This document shows, in pieces, positions 33,949 through 41,546 of a stretch of DNA of 45,865 nt. A program made the translations under genes and the position numbers. Numbering within the stretch: position 1 is the first letter of the stretch; each line of letters starts with the position of its first letter. Source of the stretch: Nocardia acidivorans NBRC 108247 (lineage in GTDB: Bacteria > Actinomycetota > Actinomycetes > Mycobacteriales > Mycobacteriaceae). The notes beneath the pieces were generated by a model. It was not told the DNA's origin. It searched no databases and was given only the letters and a program-made list of their open reading frames with translations. The stretch spans positions 1 through 45,865 of the forward strand of contig NZ_BDAW01000069.1 of assembly GCF_001625085.1 (NCBI RefSeq), read 5' to 3'.

Positions 33949-33953
33949 ACGCC

Positions 33954-34280
33954 ACGGACAATTTGACGGAAATGCTGAAGGGCACGCTGGAGGGGTGCGT
34001 ACTCCAGATCATCGACAACGATGAGACCTACGGCTACGCCATTACGCGCCGACTCAATGAACTCGGATTCGCCGATGTCATCGAGGGGACGGTCTACGCC
34101 ATTCTGATCCGCCTGGAGAAGAACGGGCTGGTCGATGTCTCCAAGCGCCCCTCCGGCGTCGGGCCACCGCGAAAGTTCTACGCGCTCAACGATGCCGGGC
34201 GTGCGGAGCTCGCGACATTCTGGGCGAAATGGAAGTACGTCTCGGCGCGCATCAATGAACTCGAGGGAATAAGGAAATGA
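33954..34280 (+). CDS. PadR family transcriptional regulator
   Basis: The winged-helix PadR protein is about 108 residues: TEMLKGTLEGCVLQIID, TYGYAITRRLNELGF, EGTVYAILIRLEKNGLV and GPPRKFYALNDAGRAEL. Related proteins usually begin MDNLTEMLKG. Here DNLTEMLKG is preceded by ACG instead of ATG, and a perfect AGGAGG sits 5 nt before it. Hence either ACG is used as a rare start, or TTG 33963 / ATG 33972 is used with poor spacing. The stop overlaps the DUF1048 start (ATGA). PadR proteins commonly repress a following operon and respond to small ligands or membrane stress. Confidence 0.9.
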   Translation, partial: TDNLTEMLKGTLEGCVLQIIDNDETYGYAITRRLNELGFADVIEGTVYAILIRLEKNGLVDVSKRPSGVGPPRKFYALNDAGRAELATFWAKWKYVSARINELEGIRK

Positions 34281-34633
34281 GTTTCTGGGAGAAGGTCACG
34301 GGAAGTGATCTCAGCAGGGAGTACCAGGGATTCGAGGCTCGCGCCCGGGTACTTCCGACCGAATACCAAACCGCGTGGGAGCAGATCAAAATCCAACTCG
34401 CACCGTATGGAGACTTCTCGGGCCGCAATCTGATGCCGATTCTCGACGGCGTGCTGGGCCTGCTCGAGGAAACCGCGGCGGACGGCCAGCGCGTAGGCGA
34501 GGCGGTCGGCGATGACATCGCGGGCTTCTGTGCGGCCATTGCCGGTGAAGAAGGGGTCAAGAGCTTTCGCGAGAAATGGCGCGAGGAGCTGAACGACAAT
34601 GTGGCGCGCAAACTCGGCCGGTTGGGAGCATGA
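34277..34633 (+). CDS. DUF1048 protein, first paralogue
   Basis: The 118-residue, highly helical soluble protein has YQGFEARARVLPTEYQTAWEQI, LDGVLGLLEETAADGQRVGEA and a closing FREKWREELNDNV. DUF1048 proteins are often encoded next to PadR regulators in Firmicutes and actinobacteria; their function is unknown. The start overlaps the PadR stop and the stop is one base before the second paralogue's ATG, giving a tight three-gene operon. Confidence 0.87.
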   Translation: MSFWEKVTGSDLSREYQGFEARARVLPTEYQTAWEQIKIQLAPYGDFSGRNLMPILDGVLGLLEETAADGQRVGEAVGDDIAGFCAAIAGEEGVKSFREKWREELNDNVARKLGRLGA

Positions 34634-34634
34634 C

Positions 34635-34949
34635 ATGGGAATCCGGGACATGATCGACGGTAAGCGGGAGTGGCGCGCGCATATGGCGCGAATCAAGGCA
34701 CTCCCGCCCGACTACCAGATCGTCTACAAGGAAATGCAGAAGTATTTCTTCAAGGTCGGCCCGGTCGATCTCGCCGATGGCGGCCTGCTCTCCGGAATCC
34801 TCGACTTCTTCGAGGAGGGCGTCGACAACGGCAAGGGCGTCATCGAATTGACCGGCGCCGACGTCGCGGCCTTCTGCGACGACCTGATCAAGGACTCCCC
34901 CACCTACGCCGACATCTATCAGGATTCACTCGGCAAGGGCGAGAAGTAA
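34635..34949 (+). CDS. DUF1048 protein, second paralogue
   Basis: At 104 residues it is related to the preceding protein: REWRAHMARIKALPPDYQIVYKEMQKYF matches its EYQ..W..I region, and LSGILDFFEEGVDNGKGV matches LDGVLGLLEETAADGQRV, followed by DVAAFCDDLIKDSPTYADIY, which matches the DIAGFCAAI region. The two may form a heterodimer. The ATG is preceded by TTGGGAG. It is the last gene of the PadR operon; pseudogene remnants follow. Confidence 0.87.
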   Translation: MGIRDMIDGKREWRAHMARIKALPPDYQIVYKEMQKYFFKVGPVDLADGGLLSGILDFFEEGVDNGKGVIELTGADVAAFCDDLIKDSPTYADIYQDSLGKGEK

Positions 34950-34973
34950 TCCCGTCGAATCCGCGCGGGACGG

Positions 34974-35175
34974 TCAGGGCCGGTGCCGCAGCACGAATTT
35001 CCCCGGAACGCCGTTTTCCCTGTCCGCGAAGGCTTTCCGCGCCTCGGCAAGCGGGGTGGACGACGGCCTCGGGCAGCCGGATGGCGCCGGTCGCCAGGAG
35101 AGTGGCCAGTTCGGTGAGCTGGTCGCGATTCGGCTCGACAATGAAGTACACCGCCCCGCCGCACGGCGGTACGGG
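34974..35175 (-). pseudogene. C-terminal remnant of a zinc-type alcohol dehydrogenase/quinone reductase
   Basis: AVYFIVEPNRDQLTELATLL and ATGAIRLPEAVVHP are followed, after one extra C in a C run, by PLAEARKAFADREN and GVPGKFVLRHRP with TGA at 34974. This is the classical MDR C-terminus (substrate-side strand, LAEA..AF, GK.VLR). The catalytic and cofactor domains are absent. The upstream end fuses directly to an MFS fragment. Confidence 0.75.
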
Positions 35176-35506
35176 CGGCCGAACGGTGCGCGGCGACGGC
35201 GGCCAGCGCACCGAGTGCGGCGATGACGGCAAGGCCGAGCTCCAACAGGCGCGGTGAAGCCCGCGCGGAATCGCCGAGGTTCACCAGTACGCCGGAGAGG
35301 GCTGCGCCCGCACTGACCACCTGCGCCGGCGTCCAGCCCAAAGATGCCGCCGCGCCGACGAATCCGGCCGCCAGCGGGGCCCGCTCACCCAGCTCCTGGG
35401 CGAAGAGCGGTACGAAGTTCTCCACCACCGCGTCATCGAGTCCGGGGAGCAGTTCACCGTGCGAGAGCGCCGGACTGGAATCGGTGGGCTCGGCGGTGAT
35501 CCGCCC
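35176..35506 (-). pseudogene. MFS transporter remnant with internal deletion
   Basis: LLPGLDDAVVENFVPLFAQE and LAAGFVGAAASLGWTPAQVV are one middle helix pair of an MFS exporter; the frame then jumps to ALSGVLVNLGDSARAS and LAVIAALGALAAVAAHRSAA, the family's last helix. The intervening helices and the whole N-half are missing; a TGA lies upstream at 35507-35509. It is dead. Confidence 0.65.
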
Positions 35507-35569
35507 TCACCAACCGCTCACCGCGCGCTCGCCACCCGATCGGACGGCACGATGATGTCCGACCGCGGC

Positions 35570-35575
35570 TACGAT
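35570..35575 (+). promoter_or_regulatory. -10 box, leaderless ADP-ribosylglycohydrolase promoter
   Basis: TACGAT, 8 nt, ATG 35584. Confidence 0.45.
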
Positions 35576-35583
35576 CGGACGCG

Positions 35584-36543
35584 ATGCATATCGATCTGAT
35601 GCTCGATTCGCTCGATGGTCTCTCCATCGGGGATGCGGTGGGGGCCGAATTCCCGGTGCTGGGGCGGCCGCTCACGGAGCTGGCCGACGGTGATCTTCCG
35701 GCTGGGCGGTGGGAGTGGACCGACGACACCGAGATGGCCTGCACCGTGGTCGGCGAACTGCGCGAATACGGTGAGATCAATCAGGATCGGCTGGCGGCCG
35801 CCTTTGCCGAGCGGTTCGACGGTCGGCGCGACTACGGGTTCATGACGGTGGACACGCTGGGGCGGATCCGGCGCGGTGTGCCCTGGCGGGAGGTGTCCGC
35901 GGCGGCCTTCGACCGGCAGGGGTCGTGCGGCAATGGGGCGGCCATGCGGGTCGCACCGCTGGGCGCGTTCTACGCCGGGGATATGGAAAGGGTTGTGGCC
36001 GAGGCGGTTCGGTCCGCACAGGTGACGCATTGGCATCGCGAGGGTGTCATCGGCGCCGTCGCGGTCGCCGTCGCGGCGGCGACCGCCGCGCAGACCCGAA
36101 TGGCCGAAACCCGGCCCACACCCGCGGAATTCATCACCGCGGTGCTCGACCGGCTGGACGGGGGCGATACCGCCCGGCTGATCCACCGCGCCCGCGCCCT
36201 GCTCGGCGCACCGGTCGAACAGGTCACCGCGGAGCTCGGCACCGGTATTCGGGTGACCGCACAGGACACCGTGCCCTTCACGATCTGGGTCGCGGCAACA
36301 TATCTCGGCGACTACCGGTCCGCGGTCGCCACCTGCGTCGGGGCGGGCGGGGATACCGACACCACGAGCGCCATTGCCGGCGGAATCGTCGCCGCCCACA
36401 CCGGAATCGGGGCTGGCGGGGTGCCGCCGGCCTGGGTGGCGGCGCGAGAACCGTTGCCCGCCTGGCTCGATCAGACCCGGCCCCGGCCGCGCGCGAAATC
36501 GGCTTCGGCTCGCCTGCGCCGGTGGCTGTCCGGCACAAGCTGA
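35584..36543 (+). CDS. ADP-ribosylglycohydrolase family protein
   Basis: The 319-residue, all-helical protein of the DraG/ARH family has the di-magnesium motifs GLSIGDAVGAEF (about 12-23), WTDDTEMA (about 45-52), GSCGNGAAMRVAPLGAF (about 117-133), HWHREG and GAGGDTDTTSAIAGGIV (about 257-273). Such enzymes remove ADP-ribose from proteins, nucleic acids or O-acetyl-ADP-ribose. No ADP-ribosyltransferase is visible nearby, so the target is unknown. The last 25 residues are a basic Pro/Arg tail. It follows the decayed segment and converges with the AraC gene. Confidence 0.92.
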   Translation: MHIDLMLDSLDGLSIGDAVGAEFPVLGRPLTELADGDLPAGRWEWTDDTEMACTVVGELREYGEINQDRLAAAFAERFDGRRDYGFMTVDTLGRIRRGVPWREVSAAAFDRQGSCGNGAAMRVAPLGAFYAGDMERVVAEAVRSAQVTHWHREGVIGAVAVAVAAATAAQTRMAETRPTPAEFITAVLDRLDGGDTARLIHRARALLGAPVEQVTAELGTGIRVTAQDTVPFTIWVAATYLGDYRSAVATCVGAGGDTDTTSAIAGGIVAAHTGIGAGGVPPAWVAAREPLPAWLDQTRPRPRAKSASARLRRWLSGTS

Positions 36544-36574
36544 TCCATCGCGCGGCGCGCCCGGGGTATCCCGG

Positions 36575-37420
36575 TCAGGTTCGCGGGGCGTAGGCCGGGG
36601 CGGCCCAGGCGAGCGGATCGACCGCCAGCCAGGGCGCGACGGCGAGCGCCTTGGGCGTCAGGCCGGTGAAGGCCATGACATCGCGATGGAAGTGGGATTG
36701 GTCGACATAGCCGCACTCAGCCGAGACCCGGGCAGCACTGTGCCCGGCGGCCAGGCGATGCGCCGCACAGTCGAACCGGACCAGCTGTGCGCCGTATTTC
36801 GGTGTCAGACCGATCTGGGATCGAAAGCGCGACCACAATCGCTTCCGGCTCCAACCCGTCTCGTCAGCGAGCCGATCGATGCGAATCCCGCCGTGGCTCA
36901 ACATGATCCGCCGCCACGCGAACGCCACCTCGGGATCGACCGCCCGCCCCGCCCGCTCCCGGGCGGTCAACAGGTCGGCAATGATCGCGAAACGTTCGTC
37001 CCACGATCGGGTGGCATGCAATCGCTCGCGCAGGCTTTCCACTCCGCGGCCCCAGAGCGCGTCCAGCGGCGCCACCCGCCCGGACAGACCGGATGACACA
37101 CCCAGCACGGAATGCGCCGCCACCGGCGACAACCGCACCTGGATGAGGTCGATATCCCGCCCGCCCCCGTGCGCCCCGACCGTGCCGAAGCCGACCACGC
37201 TACTGCCGTGTGTCCGTGCGCCATTCGCCTCGTCGAGCATCAAATCGTCACCGAGATCGATGAACAGGGTCAACGCCGGGTACGGAACCATCTGCAGGTC
37301 CACCCACTCCATCGCCCGGCCCCGGAACCCGGCCATACTCACCCCCGGTACACCACCGGACCGCACCGGGACCGCGATCTCCACCTCGGCCCCCGCTATC
37401 CGGAACGGCTCCACGGGCAT
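36575..37420 (-). CDS. AraC family transcriptional regulator
   Basis: The 281-residue protein has a variable N-terminal domain (about 1-150) and a C-terminal pair of HTHs. HGGIRIDRLADETGWSRKRLWSRFR is the first HTH, with QIGLTPKYGAQLVRFD, and SAECGYVDQSHFHRDVMAFTGLTP is the second, matching the AraC signature. An Ala/Pro-rich tail ends the protein. The effector is not evident. It converges with the ADP-ribosylglycohydrolase gene (31 bp between stops) and lies downstream of, but not coupled to, the mca cluster on the same strand. Confidence 0.9.
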   Translation of the reverse strand: MPVEPFRIAGAEVEIAVPVRSGGVPGVSMAGFRGRAMEWVDLQMVPYPALTLFIDLGDDLMLDEANGARTHGSSVVGFGTVGAHGGGRDIDLIQVRLSPVAAHSVLGVSSGLSGRVAPLDALWGRGVESLRERLHATRSWDERFAIIADLLTARERAGRAVDPEVAFAWRRIMLSHGGIRIDRLADETGWSRKRLWSRFRSQIGLTPKYGAQLVRFDCAAHRLAAGHSAARVSAECGYVDQSHFHRDVMAFTGLTPKALAVAPWLAVDPLAWAAPAYAPRT

Positions 37421-37495
37421 ACCACCCAGCTTACGACCGGTACGAAATCGCCGGCGAGGCCGGCGAACGCGCGGACTGGCCGTTCTGAAAACGGT

Positions 37496-37765
37496 TCAGC
37501 TGGTGGAGGACTCCGGCTTGACGGTTTCCTGCTCCTGCTTGATGACGCTGCGCTCGGTGCCCTCGTCCGCCTCCTGATCCGGCTCCGGATGCTCCGGGGA
37601 GAAGGTGGCGGGCAGGTTCTTCAAATGCCGGTTCATGCTCACCACGAGCAGCACCGTGCCGACCAGCAGCACCAGCACGATCACCAGGCCCAGCGGTGAC
37701 GCCTTACCGAACTCCGGTCCGGTGGGCGCGTTGTTCTGGGCCTGGGCGAGCAGGGTGAGCATCAT
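37496..37765 (-). CDS. Small single-pass membrane protein, Rv1083 type
   Basis: The 89-residue protein has one membrane helix (about 24-43: PLGLVIVLVLLVGTVLLVV), then basic MNRHLKNLP and an acidic Glu/Pro/Ser tail in the cytoplasm. Its ATG overlaps the mca stop (ATGA), so translation is coupled to mca, and Rv1082-Rv1083 show the same pairing. It might help place Mca near the membrane or a transporter; this is inference only. Confidence 0.87.
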   Translation of the reverse strand: MMLTLLAQAQNNAPTGPEFGKASPLGLVIVLVLLVGTVLLVVSMNRHLKNLPATFSPEHPEPDQEADEGTERSVIKQEQETVKPESSTS

Positions 37766-38661
37766 CGGTCGAAGTCCTCGGTATCAGCGTCGTCGATCCC
37801 CGCGAACAGGTCGGTCTCCGGAATGGCGGTGCGCACCCGGGTCTTCGCGAGCTCGAACTCCTCGGTCGGCCACAACTTCTGCTGCAATTCGATCGGGATG
37901 GCGAAGAACGCGCCATTCGGATCGATCTGGGTGGCGTGCGCGCGCAGGGCGTCATCGCGCTGCGGAAAGTACTTGGCGCATTCGATCTGGGTGGTGACCC
38001 GGCCCATGATGTCGCCGCGATCGCGGGCGTACCCGCGCATCCGGTCCATCCACTCCTGCATGGGGAAGGGTTCACCGCGCCGCTCGTACTCGTCGGCGAA
38101 GATCTCCAGCCGGGCCAGGCTGAAACCGTGGTTGTAGTACAGCTTCAGCGGCGTCCAGGGCTCGCCCGCGTCCGGAAAGCGCTCGGGATCGCCCGCCGCC
38201 TCGAAGGCCGCGACCGAAACCTGGTGGCACATGATGTGATCCGGGTGCGGATAGCCACCCATCTCGTCGTAGGTCGTCATGACGTGCGGCTTGAATTTCC
38301 GCACCACACGCACCAGCGCCTCGGTGGCCTCCTCCAGGGGCACCAGCGCGAAGCTGCCCTCGGGCAGCGGCGGCAGCGGATCCCCTTCCGGCAGACCGGA
38401 ATCCACGAAGCCGAGCCACAGCTGCTCGACGCCGAGCACGTCCGCGGCGGCCGCCATCTCCTGCTTGCGCACCTCGGAGATGTTGTCCTTGATACCGGGG
38501 GTGTCCATGGCCGGGTTGAGGATGTCACCGCGTTCGCCACCGGTCAGGGTGACGACCAGGACCTCATTGCCCTCGGCCGCATAGCGCGCGGTCGTGGCCG
38601 CGCCCTTGCTGGATTCGTCGTCGGGGTGCGCGTGTACCGCCATGAGGCGAAGACCACTCAC
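37762..38661 (-). CDS. mca: Mycothiol S-conjugate amidase
   Basis: Mca cleaves mycothiol conjugates of toxins and drugs into a mercapturic acid, which is exported, and GlcN-Ins, which is recycled. The 299-residue zinc hydrolase of the LmbE/PIG-L fold has the ligand motif HAHPDDES (His12, Asp15), VTLTGGERGDILNPAMD, TTYDEMGGYPHPDHIMCHQVS (His ligand in HPDH) and CAKYFPQRDDALRAHATQID. The ALRAHATQ segment and length separate Mca from MshB. The start is GTG after GAGGTGAAC. It is divergent from DUF4307 and coupled to the small membrane protein. Confidence 0.94.
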   Translation of the reverse strand: MSGLRLMAVHAHPDDESSKGAATTARYAAEGNEVLVVTLTGGERGDILNPAMDTPGIKDNISEVRKQEMAAAADVLGVEQLWLGFVDSGLPEGDPLPPLPEGSFALVPLEEATEALVRVVRKFKPHVMTTYDEMGGYPHPDHIMCHQVSVAAFEAAGDPERFPDAGEPWTPLKLYYNHGFSLARLEIFADEYERRGEPFPMQEWMDRMRGYARDRGDIMGRVTTQIECAKYFPQRDDALRAHATQIDPNGAFFAIPIELQQKLWPTEEFELAKTRVRTAIPETDLFAGIDDADTEDFDR

Positions 38662-38743
38662 TTCTCGTTCACCTCACCGATCACTGTTTTCACCTCATCG
38701 CTCTCCGCCAGGTCCAGGCAGGGGGTGTCCGATCTCCATTCCC

Positions 38744-38749
38744 TATAGT
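38744..38749 (+). promoter_or_regulatory. -10 box upstream of the DUF4307 gene
   Basis: TATAGT in the mca/DUF4307 divergent gap, 50 nt before ATG 38799. No good -35 is seen at 17 nt. Confidence 0.45.
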
Positions 38750-38798
38750 TCCATCCGACCATCGTTTGTTCCGACCTACCCCCCGGGAGGGGCCTGTC

Positions 38799-39215
38799 AT
38801 GAGCGAAAGACCGGCCGGGCGGTACGGCGCGGCGCGGCGCAAGACCCCGCGCTGGATGATGCTCGCGATCGGCGCGGTGGTCATAATCGCAGGTCTGGTC
38901 GTTTCCTATGTCGGCTACAAGCAGTACGGCCCCAAGGACATCGAACCCGATCGACTGGGGTACACCGTGGTCGACGACGCCACCGTCGAGGTCGACTTCA
39001 AGGTGACCCGCAAGGATCCAGGCAAACCGGTCGTTTGTATTGTTCGCGCCATGACCGCGGACAGCGAAGAGGTCGGCCGCCGCGAGGTGCTCATCCCGGC
39101 TTCGGACAGCGGCACCGTCCGGCTCACCACCACGATCAAGACCACCGCCCGCGCCGGCGCGGGCAATGTCTACGCCTGCACCGATGATGTGCCGGCGTAT
39201 CTGCGCGCCGGGTGA
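38799..39215 (+). CDS. DUF4307 membrane-anchored protein
   Basis: The 138-residue protein has a cytoplasmic basic N-terminus (RYGAARRKTPRW), one membrane helix (about 21-42: MMLAIGAVVIIAGLVVSYVG) and an extracytoplasmic domain of immunoglobulin-like beta strands (YTVVDDATVEVDFKVTRKDP, VVCIVRAMTAD, VGRREVLIPASDSGTVRLTT) with two Cys that could pair. DUF4307 function is unknown; its place between mca and greA matches Rv1081c. ATG 38799 has a GGGAGGGG upstream. Confidence 0.87.
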   Translation: MSERPAGRYGAARRKTPRWMMLAIGAVVIIAGLVVSYVGYKQYGPKDIEPDRLGYTVVDDATVEVDFKVTRKDPGKPVVCIVRAMTADSEEVGRREVLIPASDSGTVRLTTTIKTTARAGAGNVYACTDDVPAYLRAG

Positions 39216-39271
39216 AAAGTCCGGTACGCGACCCGCTTTGATGCCTCTACCTGCATCTTTGCGAATCGTGC

Positions 39272-39277
39272 TAAAAT
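39272..39277 (+). promoter_or_regulatory. Extended -10 promoter of greA
   Basis: TGC-TAAAAT is an extended -10 element; the resulting leader of about 180 nt contains two hairpins. Confidence 0.55.
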
Positions 39278-39285
39278 AGCTCAAC

Positions 39286-39312
39286 ACACGGTTCCGGGGT
39301 TCGGAGCCGTGT
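39286..39312 (+). terminator. Attenuator-like hairpin in the greA leader
   Basis: ACACGGTTCC (39286-39295) pairs with GGAGCCGTGT (39303-39312) just after the promoter, followed by TTGCTG. It could be an early termination or RNA-stability element. Confidence 0.45.
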
Positions 39313-39463
39313 TTGCTGCATTGACGGCCGGCGCTGTCGGGAACCTCCCCCAGGATGGCTCTGGCTGTCCGCTGTTGTCATGTCCGCCCTCGGGCAGGTG
39401 TGAACAACGGATTTCAGGGAAATCCCGACACGCGTCGGGGACAACTACTAGGGAGTGATCGAG

Positions 39464-39958
39464 ATGACTGAGACGAACGTGACCTGGCTGACCCCGGAGT
39501 CGCACGAGAGGCTCACGAGCGAACTCGGCGTCCTCATTGCCAACCGTCCGGTCATCGCGGCCGAAATCAATGAACGCCGCGAAGAGGGCGACCTCAAGGA
39601 GAACGGCGGCTACCACGCGGCGCGTGAGGAGCAGGGCCAGCAGGAGGCGCGCATTCGCCAGCTGCAGGAACTCCTGAACAACGCCAAGGTGGGCGTCGCC
39701 CCGACCAAGTCCGGCGTCGCGCTGCCCGGTTCCGTCGTCAAGGTCTACTACGACGGCGATGAGAGCGATACCGAGACCTTCCTCATCGCCACCCGCGAAG
39801 AGGGCCTCAATGGCGACAACCTGGAGACCTACTCCCCCGCCTCCCCGCTGGGCGGCGCCCTCATCAACGCGAAGGTCGGCGAGACCCGCGAATACACCCT
39901 GCCCAACGGCAACACCATGAAGGTGACCTTGGTCAGCGCGGAGCCGTACCACAGCTAG
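39464..39958 (+). CDS. greA: Transcription elongation factor GreA
   Basis: GreA enters the RNA polymerase secondary channel and stimulates cleavage of backtracked RNA. The 164-residue protein has the N-terminal coiled coil (about 10-78) with the acidic tip in REEGDLKENGGYHAAREEQG, and the C-terminal FKBP-like domain (about 85-164) with GSVVKVYYDGDESDTETFLI and TYSPASPLGGALINAKVGE. ATG 39464 is 8 nt after GGGAG; it is preceded by a long structured leader. The position matches Rv1080c. Confidence 0.95.
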   Translation: MTETNVTWLTPESHERLTSELGVLIANRPVIAAEINERREEGDLKENGGYHAAREEQGQQEARIRQLQELLNNAKVGVAPTKSGVALPGSVVKVYYDGDESDTETFLIATREEGLNGDNLETYSPASPLGGALINAKVGETREYTLPNGNTMKVTLVSAEPYHS

Positions 39959-40105
39959 CTCTCCCGCCTCTCCGCGACTTCGGCGCACGGCTGAGGGCCG
40001 TTGACCGTTGGGAACGCGTAGGAGCGGTTACGCGCGACACCGATTTCGGGGGTACCCGGGGAGTTACTCCGAACTTGCGAAATCAGTTGTCCCGCCCCGC
40101 AACAG

Positions 40106-40145
40106 ACGAAAGCGCCGCACCGGAATTCCGGTGCGGCGCTTTCGT
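40106..40145 (-). terminator. metB terminator, perfect 40-bp palindrome
   Basis: ACGAAAGCGCCGCACCGG runs into its exact complement through a central GAATTC. The RNA would form a long stem whose tight loop contains AATT; it lies 18 nt past the metB stop and about 150 bp past greA. Confidence 0.85.
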
Positions 40146-40162
40146 TCTTCTCATGCTGAGCG

Positions 40163-41308
40163 TCAGGCGAGAGCCTGCTCGATGTCGGCCAGCAGGTCGC
40201 TGATGTCCTCGATGCCGACCGAGAGGCGGACCAGGTCGGCGGGGACCTCGAGGGCCGAGCCGGCGGTGGAGGCATGGGTCATCGCGCCCGGATGCTCGAT
40301 GAGCGATTCCACGCCGCCGAGGGATTCGGCGAGGGTGAAGAGCTTGGTGCGGGCGCAGAAGTCCAGGGCGGCTTCCTTTCCGCCGTGCACGCGCACCGAG
40401 ATCATGCCGCCGAAGCGGCGCATCTGCTTCTGCGCGACGGTGTGACCCGGATGCTCGGGCAGGCCCGGATAGATGACCTGCGCGATCTTCGGGTGATTGG
40501 AGAGGAATTCGGCGATGGTCTCGGCATTGTCGCAATGCCGGTCCATGCGCAGGGCCAGGGTCTTGATGCCGCGCATGGTCAGGAACGCGTCCATCGGACC
40601 CGGAACCGCGCCCGCGCCGTTCTGCAGGAACGCGAACTTGGTGTCCAGCTCCTGATCATTGGTGATGAGCGCACCGCCGACCACATCGGAATGCCCGCCC
40701 AGGTACTTGGTGGTCGAGTGCAGCACGATATCCGCGCCCAGCAGCAGCGGCTGCTGCAGGTACGGGGAGGCGAAGGTGTTGTCCACCACCAGCTTCGCGC
40801 CGCCCGCGTGCGCCACCTCGGCCAGCGCCGAGATATCGCCGATATTCAGCAGCGGATTGGTGGGCGTCTCGATCCACACCAGCTTGGTATTCGGCCGCAT
40901 GGCCGCGGCCACCGCGTCCGGATCGTTCACATGCGCCACCGAGTACTCGATGCCCCACTGGGTGAACACCTTGTCGATGAGACGGAAGGTGCCGCCGTAC
41001 GCGTCATCCGGAATGACCAGGTGATCGCCGGGGCGCAGATTCGCGCGCAGCGCACAGTCCGTCGCGGCCATACCGGAGGAGAAGGCCCGGCCGTACGTAC
41101 CCGACTCCAGCGCCGCGAGATTCGCCTCCAGTGCGGTGCGGGTCGGATTACCGGTGCGCGCGTACTCGTACCCGCCGCGCATCCCGCCGACGCCGTCCTG
41201 GGCGAAGGTCGAACTCGCGTAGATCGGCACGTTCACCGCACCGGTCTGGGGGTCCGGATCGAACCCGGCGTGCACGGCCCGTGTGGAGAAACCCAGCTGA
41301 TCGCTCAT
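40163..41308 (-). CDS. metB: Cystathionine gamma-synthase
   Basis: The PLP enzyme of 381 residues makes cystathionine from an O-acylhomoserine and cysteine, in the route to methionine; actinobacterial homologues may also act as gamma-lyases. Visible are YEYARTGNPTRTALE, SSGMAATDCAL, DDAYGGTFRL, IETPTNPLLNIGDI, VVDNTFASPYLQQPL, the PLP lysine in LHSTTKYLGGHSDVVGG (about 200) and TLAESLGGVESLIEHPG. ATG 41308 lies 6 nt after TAGGCT, a leaderless arrangement. It converges with greA, as in Rv1079/Rv1080c. Confidence 0.94.
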   Translation of the reverse strand: MSDQLGFSTRAVHAGFDPDPQTGAVNVPIYASSTFAQDGVGGMRGGYEYARTGNPTRTALEANLAALESGTYGRAFSSGMAATDCALRANLRPGDHLVIPDDAYGGTFRLIDKVFTQWGIEYSVAHVNDPDAVAAAMRPNTKLVWIETPTNPLLNIGDISALAEVAHAGGAKLVVDNTFASPYLQQPLLLGADIVLHSTTKYLGGHSDVVGGALITNDQELDTKFAFLQNGAGAVPGPMDAFLTMRGIKTLALRMDRHCDNAETIAEFLSNHPKIAQVIYPGLPEHPGHTVAQKQMRRFGGMISVRVHGGKEAALDFCARTKLFTLAESLGGVESLIEHPGAMTHASTAGSALEVPADLVRLSVGIEDISDLLADIEQALA

Positions 41309-41314
41309 ATCGTA

Positions 41315-41320
41315 AGCCTA
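41315..41320 (-). promoter_or_regulatory. -10 box of leaderless metB promoter
   Basis: TAGGCT on the minus strand, 6 nt before ATG 41308. Confidence 0.55.
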
Positions 41321-41392
41321 AGTCGCTGCATATTCGCCCTAAACGCCGGGCCGGGCGCGGGTGTTCCCCGGCAGAACGCTCCGCCGGAAGCC

Positions 41393-41460
41393 GACCGAAA
41401 TCCGCCGCGCGGACGCTTCGCCGCGGGTGTGGATTTCGGTCGAACGCCAGCGGGGATGAC
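41393..41460. repeat. Diverged palindromic repeat (copy G)
   Basis: GACCGAAATCC (41393-41403) and GGATTTCGGTC (41431-41441) form the inverted pair, followed by GCGGGGATGAC. The layout equals the pair at 10148, but CCGGGATCC has become CCGAAATCC in both arms, a compensated change that keeps the stem. Confidence 0.6.
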
Positions 41461-41534
41461 GAAGGCACGTCCGCGTTCAAGCCCTGCAGCGGATATCGAG
41501 AACGGAGTACGCGGGGAGAGCGGGCACGCGCGCT

Positions 41535-41540
41535 TAGGCT
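41535..41540 (+). promoter_or_regulatory. -10 box, leaderless acyl-CoA dehydrogenase promoter
   Basis: TAGGCT, 6 nt, ATG 41547; the intervening GGGGGC is not a normal Shine-Dalgarno. Confidence 0.5.
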
Positions 41541-41546
41541 GGGGGC

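Larger units (their letters stand above)
33620..33953. other. Gene-poor stretch before the PadR operon
   Basis: All three forward frames are partly open but with unlike composition (Gly/Phe- or Arg-rich), lacking ribosome sites, and a CGGCGGATT tandem doublet lies near 33730. It may hold remnants; I cannot identify any. The last 60 bp are the PadR promoter region. Confidence 0.45.
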
